Notes: generated from the sequence alone by a model not told the origin. A stretch of 64,000 bases of DNA from Chitinophagales bacterium (GCA_017303455.1 JAFLBM010000011.1:102209-166208); one strand, 5' to 3'; positions 31,889-41,081 are shown, numbered from the stretch's first letter. Translations and numbers: made by a program.

Positions 31889-34336
31889 ATGTCTGCCAAA
31901 CATTTTTTTATTGCATTAGTATTTTTTGCAATTGGTATCACGGGATACAACCAGGATGATGCCGCTTACAAAACACCGCCGCAGGCCATTGCCGATATGC
32001 TGCTGGCCAAACCCACTCCCAATATCAGCCTTGATGATAAAGGAGAATGGATGTTATTTACCGAAAGCAACAGTTATCCTTCGGTGGAAGAACTGGCCCG
32101 GCCTGAATTAAAGATCGCCGGGATGCGCATTAACCCCAACAATTTTGCCCCCAGCCGCCAGAATTTCATCAACAACCTGTATTTAAAGAACATTGCTACC
32201 GGTAAGGAATATAAAATTACCGGCCTGCCTTCTCCCCTTGCTGCCGGCAGTATCAGCTGGAGCCCCAATGATAAAAAGATCGCCTTCACGCATACCACCA
32301 CTTCAAAAGTGGACCTGTATGTAATTGATATCGCCACGCAAAAGGCAACAAAAGTCAATAAAGCTGCACTGAATGGATTGATGGGCACTTATCAATGGTA
32401 TGATGATAATACGTTATTGTACCGTACCATTATCAAACCGGCCGCAGCCGCACCACCCAAACCGGCTGTTCCCAAAGGACCGGCTACGCAGGAGAATTAT
32501 GGCAAGGCTTCTCCCCGCCCTACTTTCCAGGATATGATCAAAAGTCCTTATGACGAAGAACTCTTTGCTTTTTATACCACGGCTCAATTGGTAAAAAATG
32601 TAAAGGGAGTGGAAACAAAGATCGGGCAGCCTGCTATCTACAGTATGATCAGTGTGTCTCCTGATAAAAAATACATGCTGTTGCGTACACTGAAAAAACC
32701 TTTTTCGTACCTCGTACCGGCACAGGGATTTCCATCCGATGTATTTATTACGGATATCAACGGCAAAAAAATAAAACAGGTAGCTGATCTTCCTTCGGCG
32801 GAAACAGCACCCGGTGGTAATGATAATGTGCAGTTAGTGCCCCGTGGTTTTGAATGGAGGGATGATGAAGCTGCCACCTTAGTTTGGTGCATGCCGCTCG
32901 ACAGTGGTTTAATCAGGAAAGCAGCCGAATACCGGGATGCTGTGTATGCACAGCCTGCTCCTTTCACTGCGGAACCGGTTGAACTATTCAAAACAAAAAT
33001 GCGATACCGCGGCACCACCTGGGGCGATAAGAATTTAGCCCTGGTAACAGAAGGACTCACCGGTAAACAAACCACGCAACTCGACCGCTACAACCCAACC
33101 ACGGGTGACCTCGAAAAATTGATTACAAGAAATACAACCGATGCCTATTCCAATCCCGGTTTCCCGGTGCTGGATAAAAACCAGTACGGCCGTAATGTGA
33201 TCAAAACAATTGACAACGGCAATAAGATATTAATGAACAACACAACGGGCAGTTCGCCCGAAGGTGATAAACCCTTTCTCGCCACGTTTGATGTGCATAC
33301 CAAAAAGCAAGAGATCGTCTGGCGCTGTGCTGATGGGTATTTTGAGAACGTGGTAAGGGTATTGGATGCGGATAAACTGCAACTCTTAACAAGAAGAGAG
33401 AGTGAAAAAGAAATGCCGAATTACTGGATCAAAAATCTGAAGCTGCGTATTGCTGACCGCCAGCTCACCGAATTCAAAAACCCCTACCCGCAGTTAGAGG
33501 GTGTGACCAAAGAAAAGATCAAATACAAAAGAGCCGATGGTGTGGACCTGACCGGTGACCTGTATTTACCCAAGGGCTATGATGCAAAACGGGATGGCAA
33601 ACTGCCCGTCTTTATCTGGGCTTATCCTGCTGAATATAATTCGGCGGCTGATGCGGCACAGATCCGTGGCAGTGAACATAAATTCACCCTGCTCAACTGG
33701 GGTTCGCCTGTTTATTATGTAACGCAGGGCTATGCCGTACTGAATAATGCAGAAATGCCCATTGTGGCTACCGACAAAGACAAAAAGCCCAACGATAATT
33801 TTATTGACCAGTTAAAGATGAATGCAGAAGCAGCTATCAATACGCTTGACTCTCTCGGTGTGGGTGACAGGAATCGGGTGGCGGTTGGCGGACATAGTTA
33901 TGGTGCATTTATGACGGCGAATTTATTAGCCCATACCAATCTCTTTAAAGGCGGTATTGCCAGAAGCGGTGCTTACAACAGGACACTGACACCGTTTGGT
34001 TTCCAGAATGAAGACCGTAACTACTGGCAGGCCCCCGATCTTTATCATGATATGAGCCCCTTCAGTTATGCTGATAAAATTAAAACACCGCTGCTGCTGA
34101 TCCATGGTGATGCAGACAATAATACCGGCACCTTCCCCATCCAGAGTGAGCGGATGTTCAATGCCATTAAAGGCAATGGCGGCACGGCCAAATATATCAG
34201 CCTGCCTTATGAAAGCCATGGTTATGCCGGCAGAGAAAATATCCTGCATACCCTGGCCGAACAGTTTGGCTGGTTAGAAAAATATGTAAAGAATGCGCCG
34301 AAACCTGCTGAGAAGAAAGAACAGAAAGCATTCTGA
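31889..34336 (+). CDS. S9 family (prolyl oligopeptidase) serine peptidase, exported
   Basis: 815 residues with N-terminal signal (MSAKHFFIALVFFAIGITGY). A beta-propeller region (about 60-560) is followed by an alpha/beta-hydrolase domain (about 560-790). The catalytic triad is visible: Ser670 in GGHSYGAF, Asp741 in HGDADNNTG and His777 in ESHGYAG. Layout and Pro/Ala-rich tail resemble the glutamyl-peptidase/dipeptidyl-peptidase type of Bacteroidota S9 enzymes. It probably cleaves peptides in the periplasm. The stop codon is inside a 33-bp repeat. Confidence 0.92.
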   Translation: MSAKHFFIALVFFAIGITGYNQDDAAYKTPPQAIADMLLAKPTPNISLDDKGEWMLFTESNSYPSVEELARPELKIAGMRINPNNFAPSRQNFINNLYLKNIATGKEYKITGLPSPLAAGSISWSPNDKKIAFTHTTTSKVDLYVIDIATQKATKVNKAALNGLMGTYQWYDDNTLLYRTIIKPAAAAPPKPAVPKGPATQENYGKASPRPTFQDMIKSPYDEELFAFYTTAQLVKNVKGVETKIGQPAIYSMISVSPDKKYMLLRTLKKPFSYLVPAQGFPSDVFITDINGKKIKQVADLPSAETAPGGNDNVQLVPRGFEWRDDEAATLVWCMPLDSGLIRKAAEYRDAVYAQPAPFTAEPVELFKTKMRYRGTTWGDKNLALVTEGLTGKQTTQLDRYNPTTGDLEKLITRNTTDAYSNPGFPVLDKNQYGRNVIKTIDNGNKILMNNTTGSSPEGDKPFLATFDVHTKKQEIVWRCADGYFENVVRVLDADKLQLLTRRESEKEMPNYWIKNLKLRIADRQLTEFKNPYPQLEGVTKEKIKYKRADGVDLTGDLYLPKGYDAKRDGKLPVFIWAYPAEYNSAADAAQIRGSEHKFTLLNWGSPVYYVTQGYAVLNNAEMPIVATDKDKKPNDNFIDQLKMNAEAAINTLDSLGVGDRNRVAVGGHSYGAFMTANLLAHTNLFKGGIARSGAYNRTLTPFGFQNEDRNYWQAPDLYHDMSPFSYADKIKTPLLLIHGDADNNTGTFPIQSERMFNAIKGNGGTAKYISLPYESHGYAGRENILHTLAEQFGWLEKYVKNAPKPAEKKEQKAF

Positions 34337-34399
34337 GCCTGTCGAAGAGTGAGCGGAGCTGAAGAATGAGCTTATCGAAGAATGAGCGGAGCCGAAGAA
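34334..34399. repeat. Two tandem 33-bp repeats with TGTCGAAG/GAGCGGAGC motifs
   Basis: Units 34334-34366 and 34367-34399 (29 of 33 identical) contain TCGAAGA, TGAGCGGAGC and GAAGAA. The first unit includes the stop codon of the S9 peptidase gene. It is probably a dispersed intergenic repeat. Confidence 0.75.
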
Positions 34400-34423
34400 T
34401 AAATATCAAAAATACTACCTTAC

Positions 34424-34452
34424 AATCCCGGTCTTGTACCGGGATTTTTTTT
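34424..34452 (+). terminator. Rho-independent terminator of the S9 peptidase gene
   Basis: 9-bp stem AATCCCGGT / ACCGGGATT, 5-base loop, followed by a T8 run. It lies 88 bases after the gene, beyond the tandem repeat. Confidence 0.92.
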
Positions 34453-34551
34453 CACTAACTTTTTTATAAACAGGCTGAAGCCGCTGAGAATCAAACCGAC
34501 AATTTTTTGAGGTTGTCAAACAAAATAGTTCGTAGTTTCGACAATACACAC

Positions 34552-34565
34552 GTTAGCGGTAATTA
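34552..34565. repeat. Left boundary motif of a probable gene cassette
   Basis: GTTAGCGGTAATTA, inverted partner of 35598-35611 (13 of 14 matching). It lies 19 bases before the ATG of the enclosed gene. Confidence 0.6.
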
Positions 34566-34584
34566 CTCAGACAACCACCACCAT

Positions 34585-35610
34585 ATGACTTGTAAACTTT
34601 GCAAAGAGAGAGAAGCGGACAAAAAGAATACTCATTATTTAACTGACAGTATAATAAGGTCTTGTTTAAACGAAGATGGAGTTAACGTTAGAGAGAAGGG
34701 ATATATGTTTGAGGTTTCCAATTCAACGCCATTTATTGACTTTAATTTTCAGAGAGAAACTTCTCAAAATTCTATTTTAGAAGCATTAGGAAGAGAGCCA
34801 ACCGAAGAAGAAATTGCCAATGCAAAACAAATTGCATATTCAGTTGACTATGTTTTTTGTAATACCTGTGAAGGAATATTTACAGAAATTGAAGAACAAT
34901 TCAATCAAACAATTTTACCTAAATTAAGAGGCAATGATTTAACAGGGACAAGTGAACTATCGTTTCCAGAGAAAATTATTATACGCAAATTTTTTCTCTT
35001 ACAAGTTTGGCGTACATCAGTTTGCGACCCAACATTCAATATTCCACAAGCACTACAAGACGAATTAAGAGAAATAGTATTTGACAAAAATATTTCAGAC
35101 CAAAGAGTGACAGCAATACCATTAAACGTAACTTATCTGAATACTTTGGGTGACGATTTTGAGTACACAAAAAATTTGGTCGGTATTGGAATTGTTGAAG
35201 GCAATTATGTAATATTTTTTAATGACTTTACAATTCAAGCTTTTGAAAACGAAGCATCAATAAAATATATAGACATCTACGGTATAAATGCAAAAGACAC
35301 CTTTAATCATTTCACAAATCGAAACGAAGAAAATTTTATCATCAAAGTAATTGGGAACGTAGAAAGAATTGAAGTTTCTAACGCATACTTTCATCAAGAA
35401 AAAGTCGTAAAGGTTTTAAACTTTTATAGACAAACATTCCAAAGCCAATGTTTAGCTTCATTCGGACAAATGCCATCTGAAAGATTGACAGCAACTTTTA
35501 TTAATGGGATTATTTATGGCAAAGATTGTACTGATGCAACGAGATATACAGCAGACAGATTTCTTAAGTATTCGTATGCGTTCTTTGACAGACTATATAA
35601 CTACCGCTAA
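34585..35610 (+). CDS. Zinc-ribbon/HNH-like protein in a single-gene cassette
   Basis: 341 residues from the ATG at 34585 (MTCKLCKEREADKK). An N-terminal CxxC (Cys3, Cys6) and a second CNTC pair around residue 92-95 (DYVFCNTCEGIFTE) frame about 90 residues, with THYLTDSIIRSCL after the first pair. This looks like the zinc-knuckle and His of HNH-type proteins (CxLC..K..SHIIP-like) but without a clear complete catalytic motif. The C-terminal 240 residues are unrecognised. Base composition is much more AT-rich than the neighbours, and the gene is bounded by inverted GTTAGCGGTA motifs. Probably horizontally acquired; function unknown, perhaps a nuclease or defence gene (inference). Confidence 0.6.
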   Translation: MTCKLCKEREADKKNTHYLTDSIIRSCLNEDGVNVREKGYMFEVSNSTPFIDFNFQRETSQNSILEALGREPTEEEIANAKQIAYSVDYVFCNTCEGIFTEIEEQFNQTILPKLRGNDLTGTSELSFPEKIIIRKFFLLQVWRTSVCDPTFNIPQALQDELREIVFDKNISDQRVTAIPLNVTYLNTLGDDFEYTKNLVGIGIVEGNYVIFFNDFTIQAFENEASIKYIDIYGINAKDTFNHFTNRNEENFIIKVIGNVERIEVSNAYFHQEKVVKVLNFYRQTFQSQCLASFGQMPSERLTATFINGIIYGKDCTDATRYTADRFLKYSYAFFDRLYNYR

Positions 35611-35611
35611 C
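35598..35611. repeat. Right boundary motif of the gene cassette
   Basis: TAACTACCGCTAAC, reverse complement GTTAGCGGTAGTTA, matches the left boundary. The stop codon of the gene lies inside it. Confidence 0.6.
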
Positions 35612-35796
35612 ATGAACTGTGTAAAAAATCAAGCAAAAAGTTCAATGATACACCTTTATTAATTTCTGCCATAGTTCAGCCCCGCACCGAAATAAGCCAC
35701 GGGCAAAGCACAAAACACCCTTAATTCCCCCAAAAGAGGGATATAAACATCCTCCCCGCTATTTTACCTTTAATGTTAATTGTAAATACCCCTGTT

Positions 35797-37887
35797 ATGA
35801 AAAGAGGACTGTTTTGTATAGCCCGGATAACCGCTTTTAGTTTAGCTCTCTTATTCGCCGGTCTTATCAGCAATGCCCAAACCCTGCAGGGAAAATACAC
35901 ATTGGTCAAAGACAGTGATGGCAAATCACCCAAAAACCAGGCGGTGATCTCGCTGACCTTTGCTCCCGGCACTTTCAAACTGAAAGCAGCCATGCCGGGG
36001 CAGACCGTGGAAGATAATGGTACGTATAAGATCACGGGAAATAACATCACGATCATCTTTAAAGAAATGGAACAGGGTAAACAAACAGGCCCGTTCAGCA
36101 ACGTAGATGGTACCCTTACCCTTCCCTTTAAAATGCTGAGTAACGAAAAAGGAACATCCACCTGGCAAAAAGAAGGAACCTTACCGGCTGCGGCAACAGT
36201 TGTAACGGGTACGGTACCGCAGATCATAGCACAAACATTAGCCGATGCAAAGAGCAAAGCTAAGTATTATGAACAGGTAGATAAAAATGCAGCGATCACC
36301 GCTAAGAAACTAAAAGGGAATATGGCGCAGGCCTATTATATCAATGCGATGGTTTGTTATTTTAAGAACCTGCGGCCCGATGCCCTGTACGGTTATGCCA
36401 AAGCAGCGCAACTGCAACCCACCAATGGTCTTTTTTTAAATAACCTTGCCTTATTGCTGATGGATAACAGCAAATACGGTGATGCCATCGCCTTGCTGAA
36501 AGAAGTAACAAGAACTTTCCCCAACCTGGCTTCTCCATTTGGCAACCTGGCGATCGCTTATTACAAAACCAATGATATGGTGAGGGCTGATTCGGCCAAC
36601 CGGGTGGCCCGCCGTATTGACCCGCAGAATGGATTGTATTGTTATACCGAGGGCAAGATCAAAGAAAAAAAAGGGAAGAAAGAAGGAGCACAAAAAAGCT
36701 TTGAGGAAGCCTGGGATCTTGGCTATGCCGGTGAAGGACGGGAAGGTGCCAGGGGAAAAAATGCATCCGTTGCAAAAAGCCCTACTCCCGTTAAATCATC
36801 CAAACCCAACAGCAATAAACCAAAAACGAATAAGCCACAAACCAAAGAAGAAAAACTGGCACAATGGGAAGGCCATTATGAAGCTGAAGTAGCCAGTGCA
36901 AGATCAGGTGAAACTGCGGCTGATGCCAATACAAAATTTGGCGATGGGCTGGGCAGTACCAATATCAATTTGCAAACGCTTGCCTGCGCCAAAGAGTTTT
37001 CGATGGATATTTCCCGTATGGGTAATATCAGCGGCACGGGAAACGTATTGTATGTGTACCAGGGCGGCACTGCTGCTCCTGCCATGGGTGTGATCCCTGC
37101 CCCGGTTGCCGGCACGATGGGCGGTTTTACCAGCAACCTGAAAGATGGTTTCCAGATAAGAGACTGGAGTTTCAGCGGCACCATTGATGAAGATGGCAAT
37201 GTTGAAATTCATGGAATGCCTTCCGGTGAACTGGATTTATTAAATGTGGGCAAATGGCAAAAGATAAAAACATGGTCACCACTTCCGCCGGATGGTCCGG
37301 GTGCAGCGATGAAAGGGCCTTTTCATATGAAAATGAAAATGGATGAAAAAGGAGTTCCTTTTATTACCGTGAATCAATACCTGGCGCTGAATGATAAACT
37401 GATCCGCCGGGTGCATTACCAGGCCTTTATTGTAAGAACGGATGGAGACATTACACCCAAATGTGATGGTCCCCAGGCACCGGAGCCTGCCAAATGTGCG
37501 GCCACTGAATCTATTAAAACAAAAGTTACCTTCTCCCCCAATGATGTGGTCAGCATTGAAGCCTCCAACACCTTTACCAAAGGACCCAACGGGGTACAAT
37601 CACAACAGGAAATGGGAGTGAATGTTACCGGTAGTTTGGAAATCGGGCCTGTAGGTGCCGGTGTTGAATTCCATCCATCGGATAACAGCTATGAGCTTTC
37701 TGTTGGTGTGGGTGTGGATACGGAAGATCTTTTAAAAGGAAGCCCGATCAGTTTCGGCGAAAAACTGGACCTGATCTATGATTCCAAATGCGGCTGGGGA
37801 GTTAAAGCATCAGCGGGACTGAAAAACAAATTCTCTTCCACCAGCTATTCGGTGGAGGGAGTTATCTTCTTTAATAAAGGTTTATAG
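35797..37887 (+). CDS. Large exported TPR-containing protein
   Basis: 696 residues from the ATG at 35797, giving a signal peptide MKRGLFCIARITAFSLALLF that cleaves near SNAQ; eight further in-frame codons upstream are dispensable. Domains in order: a lipocalin-like beta domain (about 28-130, LQGKYTLVKDSDGKSPKNQA); a TPR-like helical region (about 150-290, YAKAAQLQPTNGLFLNNLAL, DAIALLKEVTRTFPNLASPF); a low-complexity Ser/Pro/Lys/Asn linker (about 320-360); and a C-terminal region of beta segments with Cys pairs. The whole is not recognised as a named family. Probably a periplasmic or outer-membrane-associated protein; function unknown. Confidence 0.75.
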   Translation: MKRGLFCIARITAFSLALLFAGLISNAQTLQGKYTLVKDSDGKSPKNQAVISLTFAPGTFKLKAAMPGQTVEDNGTYKITGNNITIIFKEMEQGKQTGPFSNVDGTLTLPFKMLSNEKGTSTWQKEGTLPAAATVVTGTVPQIIAQTLADAKSKAKYYEQVDKNAAITAKKLKGNMAQAYYINAMVCYFKNLRPDALYGYAKAAQLQPTNGLFLNNLALLLMDNSKYGDAIALLKEVTRTFPNLASPFGNLAIAYYKTNDMVRADSANRVARRIDPQNGLYCYTEGKIKEKKGKKEGAQKSFEEAWDLGYAGEGREGARGKNASVAKSPTPVKSSKPNSNKPKTNKPQTKEEKLAQWEGHYEAEVASARSGETAADANTKFGDGLGSTNINLQTLACAKEFSMDISRMGNISGTGNVLYVYQGGTAAPAMGVIPAPVAGTMGGFTSNLKDGFQIRDWSFSGTIDEDGNVEIHGMPSGELDLLNVGKWQKIKTWSPLPPDGPGAAMKGPFHMKMKMDEKGVPFITVNQYLALNDKLIRRVHYQAFIVRTDGDITPKCDGPQAPEPAKCAATESIKTKVTFSPNDVVSIEASNTFTKGPNGVQSQQEMGVNVTGSLEIGPVGAGVEFHPSDNSYELSVGVGVDTEDLLKGSPISFGEKLDLIYDSKCGWGVKASAGLKNKFSSTSYSVEGVIFFNKGL

Positions 37888-37951
37888 TTGCAGCGTTTAC
37901 CGGAAAGGCTTTCTGTTTATCTTCGGTGGAGAAAAATGATTCTCTTCAAGA

Positions 37952-38359
37952 ATGAACAGAACCGCCTATATCGCCATCAGCTACAGCAAAAGAAAAGAAC
38001 TGACGGAAGAACTAACCGCTATCAAAGAAGCGGTACTGGCTTCGGGTATAAATCCTTTTGTATTTGCTGAACAATTTCAATTCAATCCTGCACAGGAAAA
38101 ACAAATGATGCAGGAAGCGATGCGACAAATAGATGCTGCTGATTTGCTGATCGCAGAAACATCTGACAAAGCCATTGGTATCGGCATCGAAGCCGGGTAT
38201 GCCAAAGCAAAAGGCAAATCTGTTATCTACCTGCGAAATAAAAAAGCGGATCACTCCACCACCCTCTCCGGCATCTGCGACCAACAGATTATTTATGAAA
38301 ATAGTATTGATCTGAAAGAGAAACTGCAAATAATCTTAAACCAGGTAATGAACCCCTGA
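37952..38359 (+). CDS. Nucleoside 2-deoxyribosyltransferase-like protein
   Basis: 135 residues. It starts MNRTAYIAISYSKRKELTEE, and a central DAADLLIAETSDKAIGIGIE and AGYAKAKGKSVIYL match the Rossmann-like core of the nucleoside 2-deoxyribosyltransferase family, with its GxGxExGYA motif. These enzymes move deoxyribose between bases, or act on nucleotides in related subfamilies. The specific substrate is open. Confidence 0.72.
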   Translation: MNRTAYIAISYSKRKELTEELTAIKEAVLASGINPFVFAEQFQFNPAQEKQMMQEAMRQIDAADLLIAETSDKAIGIGIEAGYAKAKGKSVIYLRNKKADHSTTLSGICDQQIIYENSIDLKEKLQIILNQVMNP

Positions 38360-38362
38360 ACG

Positions 38363-38402
38363 ACTCAAAACTCCGGACTCCCGGCTAACTACTCCCGACT
38401 CC
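38363..38402. repeat. Imperfect repeat of ACTCCCGACTCC type
   Basis: ACTCCGGACTCCCGGCTAAC and ACTACTCCCGACTCC follow each other in the gap before the GAF-domain gene. A similar motif, CTTCTGACTAATTACTCAC / ACTCCTGACTAAACACTCAC, lies at 10079-10122. Probably a dispersed intergenic repeat. Confidence 0.5.
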
Positions 38403-38415
38403 TTACCTTTGCCCC

Positions 38416-38889
38416 ATGGCAGAAGATTTACAAATAGCAAAAGGCACGAAAGCTGAACAATACAGTTCCTTATTACCGCAGATCAAAGGATTACTGGAAG
38501 GAGAAAATGATCTCATTGCGAATACAGCAAATGTAGTGGCCGCATTGAAGGAACAATTCGGCTGGTTCTGGGTCGGATTTTATTTTGTAAAGAATGACGA
38601 ACTGGTTCTCGGGCCTTTCCAGGGACCTGTTGCCTGTACCCGTATCAAAAAAGGACGTGGTGTATGCGGCAGCAGCTGGGCACAGCAGCAAACACTGATC
38701 GTTCCGGATGTAGAAAAATTCCCGGGACATATTGCCTGCAGCAGTTTATCCAAATCGGAAATCGTGGTACCGGTGATCCGCAATAAGGAAGTAGTGGCGG
38801 TGCTCGATGTGGACAGTGATGTTTACGACCAGTTTGATGCAACCGATCAGCAATTCCTGGAAGAAATTGTCAGCCTGGTCAATTTCTGA
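38416..38889 (+). CDS. msrC: Free methionine-(R)-sulfoxide reductase (GAF domain)
   Basis: 157 residues, one GAF domain. The three cysteines of fRMsr enzymes are visible: VACTRIKKGRGVCGSSW (two) and HIACSSLSKSEIVVPV (one). QTLIVPDVEKFPGHIA and AVLDVDSDVYDQFDATDQQ complete the family signature. It reduces free methionine (R)-sulfoxide with thioredoxin as electron donor. The start follows a TACCTTTG box by 4 bases. The next gene overlaps its stop by one base. Confidence 0.88.
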   Translation: MAEDLQIAKGTKAEQYSSLLPQIKGLLEGENDLIANTANVVAALKEQFGWFWVGFYFVKNDELVLGPFQGPVACTRIKKGRGVCGSSWAQQQTLIVPDVEKFPGHIACSSLSKSEIVVPVIRNKEVVAVLDVDSDVYDQFDATDQQFLEEIVSLVNF

Positions 38890-39161
38890 TGTTAGTCACC
38901 TATTCCATAATCGTATCAGGCAAAGTGCAGGGAGTGTTTTACCGGCAAAGTACCAAAGAGAACGCTGTTGCAGCAGGTATTACAGGAACCGTTGAAAATC
39001 TTCCCACCGGGCAGGTAAAAATAATAGCGACAGGCACAAAAGAACAAATTGAGGCATTAACAGGTTGGTGCAAAAAGGGTCCGCCAAAAGCAATAGTAAC
39101 AAGTATTGAAATAACTGAACTTCCTTTGCAACCCTTCGGCCAATTCAGTATTATAAGATAG
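38889..39161 (+). CDS. acyP: Acylphosphatase
   Basis: 90 residues, classical small acylphosphatase: SIIVSGKVQGVFYRQSTKEN contains the Arg of the phosphate loop (VQGVFYR) and GTVENLPTGQVKII the Asn. It hydrolyses acyl phosphates such as 1,3-bisphosphoglycerate or carbamoyl phosphate. Translationally coupled to the reductase gene upstream (TGATG). Confidence 0.93.
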   Translation: MLVTYSIIVSGKVQGVFYRQSTKENAVAAGITGTVENLPTGQVKIIATGTKEQIEALTGWCKKGPPKAIVTSIEITELPLQPFGQFSIIR

Positions 39162-39171
39162 TGAACGTCTC

Positions 39172-40113
39172 CTATCTCAAATTGGCGAACATATCCTTCG
39201 TCATCGCTGCCAGGTCAAATTCTTCTTTCCAGCCCCAGTCTTTATTCGCTACAGAATCATCAATGCTCTGCGGCCAGCTGTCGGCAATGGCCTGCCGGTA
39301 ATCCGGTTTATAACTGATCGAAAAATCAGGAATATGGTTTTTGATCTCGGCTGCTATTTCTTTGGGAGAAAAACTCATACCGGAAACATTATACGAAGTG
39401 CGGATCGAGATTTTCTTAGCCGGTGCTTCCATCAGTTCAATGGTAGCCCTGATCGCATCGGGCATATACATCATCGGCAGGTAGGTATCTTCTTTCAGGA
39501 AACATTCATATTTTTTCTCTTCCAGTGCCTCGTGAAATATTTCTACTGCATAATCCGTGGTGCCACCACCTGGTGCAGATTTATAGGAGATCAAACCGGG
39601 ATAACGAAGGCTTCTCACATCCACACCAAACCGGTTATGAAAATAATGGCACCAGAATTCGCCGGCATATTTACTGATACCATACACAGTAGTGGGTTCA
39701 ATGATGGTTTGCTGCGGGCAATCTTTCTTTGGAGATGTCGGGCCAAAAACCGCTATAGAAGATGGCCAGTACACTTTATGCAATTTCTCTTCCCTGGCAA
39801 TATCCAGCACATTCAGCAGGCCCTGCATATTCAGGTTCCAGGCCAGGCCGGGGTTCTTTTCACCGGTGGCAGAAAGGATCGCTGCCAGTAAATAGATCTG
39901 CGTAATATTCTGGCGGATCACCTGCACATGCAGCATTTCTTTGTTCATCACATCCAGTGATACATAAGGACCCGTTCCTTCCAGCAGGGGATTTTGTTCC
40001 CGCAGATCCGAAGCGATCACATTGGCATTTCCATATATTTTTCGCAGGGCCAGTGTCAGTTCCACACCTATCTGGCCGGAAGCACCGATCACTAAAATTT
40101 TATCTTTTACCAT
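39172..40113 (-). CDS. SDR-type L-threonine 3-dehydrogenase (NAD-dependent epimerase family)
   Basis: 313 residues from the ATG at 40113 (MVKDKILVIGASGQIGVELT); the frame is open 26 codons further upstream into a repeat, which I exclude. NAD-binding Gly motif GASGQIG, catalytic YGISKYAGE (Tyr-x3-Lys) and RYPGLISYKSAPGGGTTDYA followed by MMYMPDAIRATIELMEAP match the short-chain threonine dehydrogenases of animals and Bacteroidota rather than the zinc-dependent type. It oxidises threonine to 2-amino-3-ketobutyrate, the entry to threonine catabolism with glycine C-acetyltransferase, which is not seen here. Confidence 0.9.
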   Translation of the reverse strand: MVKDKILVIGASGQIGVELTLALRKIYGNANVIASDLREQNPLLEGTGPYVSLDVMNKEMLHVQVIRQNITQIYLLAAILSATGEKNPGLAWNLNMQGLLNVLDIAREEKLHKVYWPSSIAVFGPTSPKKDCPQQTIIEPTTVYGISKYAGEFWCHYFHNRFGVDVRSLRYPGLISYKSAPGGGTTDYAVEIFHEALEEKKYECFLKEDTYLPMMYMPDAIRATIELMEAPAKKISIRTSYNVSGMSFSPKEIAAEIKNHIPDFSISYKPDYRQAIADSWPQSIDDSVANKDWGWKEEFDLAAMTKDMFANLR

Positions 40114-40151
40114 AGCAAGCTTTATAGGGTTGCAATATAAGGAAAGGTTGT

Positions 40152-40235
40152 GAAGTTGATAAGTTGACAGGTTAATAAGCACAAACAACAACTATGCTCT
40201 CTTTAAACTTGCAAACTTATCAACCTGTCAACTTC
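40152..40235. repeat. AT-rich foldback of TTGATAAGTTGACAGG type
   Basis: GAAGTTGATAAGTTGACAGG at 40152 is inverted as CCTGTCAACTTC with AACTTATC before it at 40213-40235. About 28 bases on each side are imperfectly complementary with about 28 bases between. The same family of TTAACTGG/TTGATAAG repeats recurs through 47.5-58.5 kb. Confidence 0.7.
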
Positions 40236-40259
40236 CCTCCCTTTCATTAACTTCGCAGC

Positions 40260-41081
40260 ATGCAACAATTTCTGAAAGACCTTTTTGCGGGTCAGTCGTA
40301 TGACGAAACAAATTTTTTCCTGCTGGCAGGCCCCTGCGTGGTGGAAAGTGAAGAACTGGTGATGGAAGTGGCCGAAAAAGTAGCAGGTATTTGTAAGAAC
40401 CTGGGTATCCCCTATGTATTCAAAGCATCTTACCGCAAAGCCAACCGCACCAGTGCCAGTTCTTTTACCGGTTTGGGTGATGAAGCGGCATTAAAGATAT
40501 TGGGTAACGTAAAAAAACAACTGGGATTGCCGGTAGTATCGGATATACATGCACACGAAGAAGCTGCCATGGCCGCGGAGTATGTTGATATTTTACAAAT
40601 ACCTGCTTTTCTATGCAGGCAAACAGATTTGTTAGTGGCAGCAGCGCAGACAGGAAAGATCGTGAATGTGAAGAAAGGACAATTCCTTAGCGGGCAATCC
40701 ATGAAATTTGCCGCAGAAAAGATCCGCCAGGCAGGAAATGATAAAGTAATGCTCACCGAAAGAGGAACTACGTTTGGTTACCAGGACCTGGTGGTGGATT
40801 ACCGCAATATTCCCTGGATGCAGGAACATGGAGCGCCGGTGGTGATGGATGTAACGCATTCATTGCAACAGCCCAATCAAACCAGTGGTATCACCGGTGG
40901 CAACCCGCAACTGATCGGAACGATTGCCAAAGCTGCGATTGCAACCGGCGCTGATGGCTTGTTTATTGAAACCCACCCTAACCCCGCTGTGGCAAAAAGT
41001 GATGGGGCGAATATGTTACGATTAGACCTGCTGGAATCCTTACTGGAACAGGCATTGAAGATCAGGAAAGCGGTTATATAA
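40260..41081 (+). CDS. kdsA: 2-dehydro-3-deoxyphosphooctonate aldolase (KDO-8-phosphate synthase)
   Basis: 273 residues. LLAGPCVVESEELVMEVAE opens the barrel; FKASYRKANRTSASSF, LPVVSDIHAHEE, LQIPAFLCRQTDLL, GFIT-like FIETHPNPAVAKSDG and LTERGTTFGYQDLVVD are the family's active-site motifs. It condenses arabinose-5-phosphate with PEP to make KDO-8-P for lipopolysaccharide. The start follows a TAACTTCG box by 4 bases. A strong terminator follows. Confidence 0.97.
   Translation: MQQFLKDLFAGQSYDETNFFLLAGPCVVESEELVMEVAEKVAGICKNLGIPYVFKASYRKANRTSASSFTGLGDEAALKILGNVKKQLGLPVVSDIHAHEEAAMAAEYVDILQIPAFLCRQTDLLVAAAQTGKIVNVKKGQFLSGQSMKFAAEKIRQAGNDKVMLTERGTTFGYQDLVVDYRNIPWMQEHGAPVVMDVTHSLQQPNQTSGITGGNPQLIGTIAKAAIATGADGLFIETHPNPAVAKSDGANMLRLDLLESLLEQALKIRKAVI

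Noticed and set aside
34552..35611. Integron attC cassette
   Set aside because: GTTAGCGG does not satisfy the GTTRRRY/RYYYAAC rule exactly and no integrase is present in the window; kept only as a weak resemblance.
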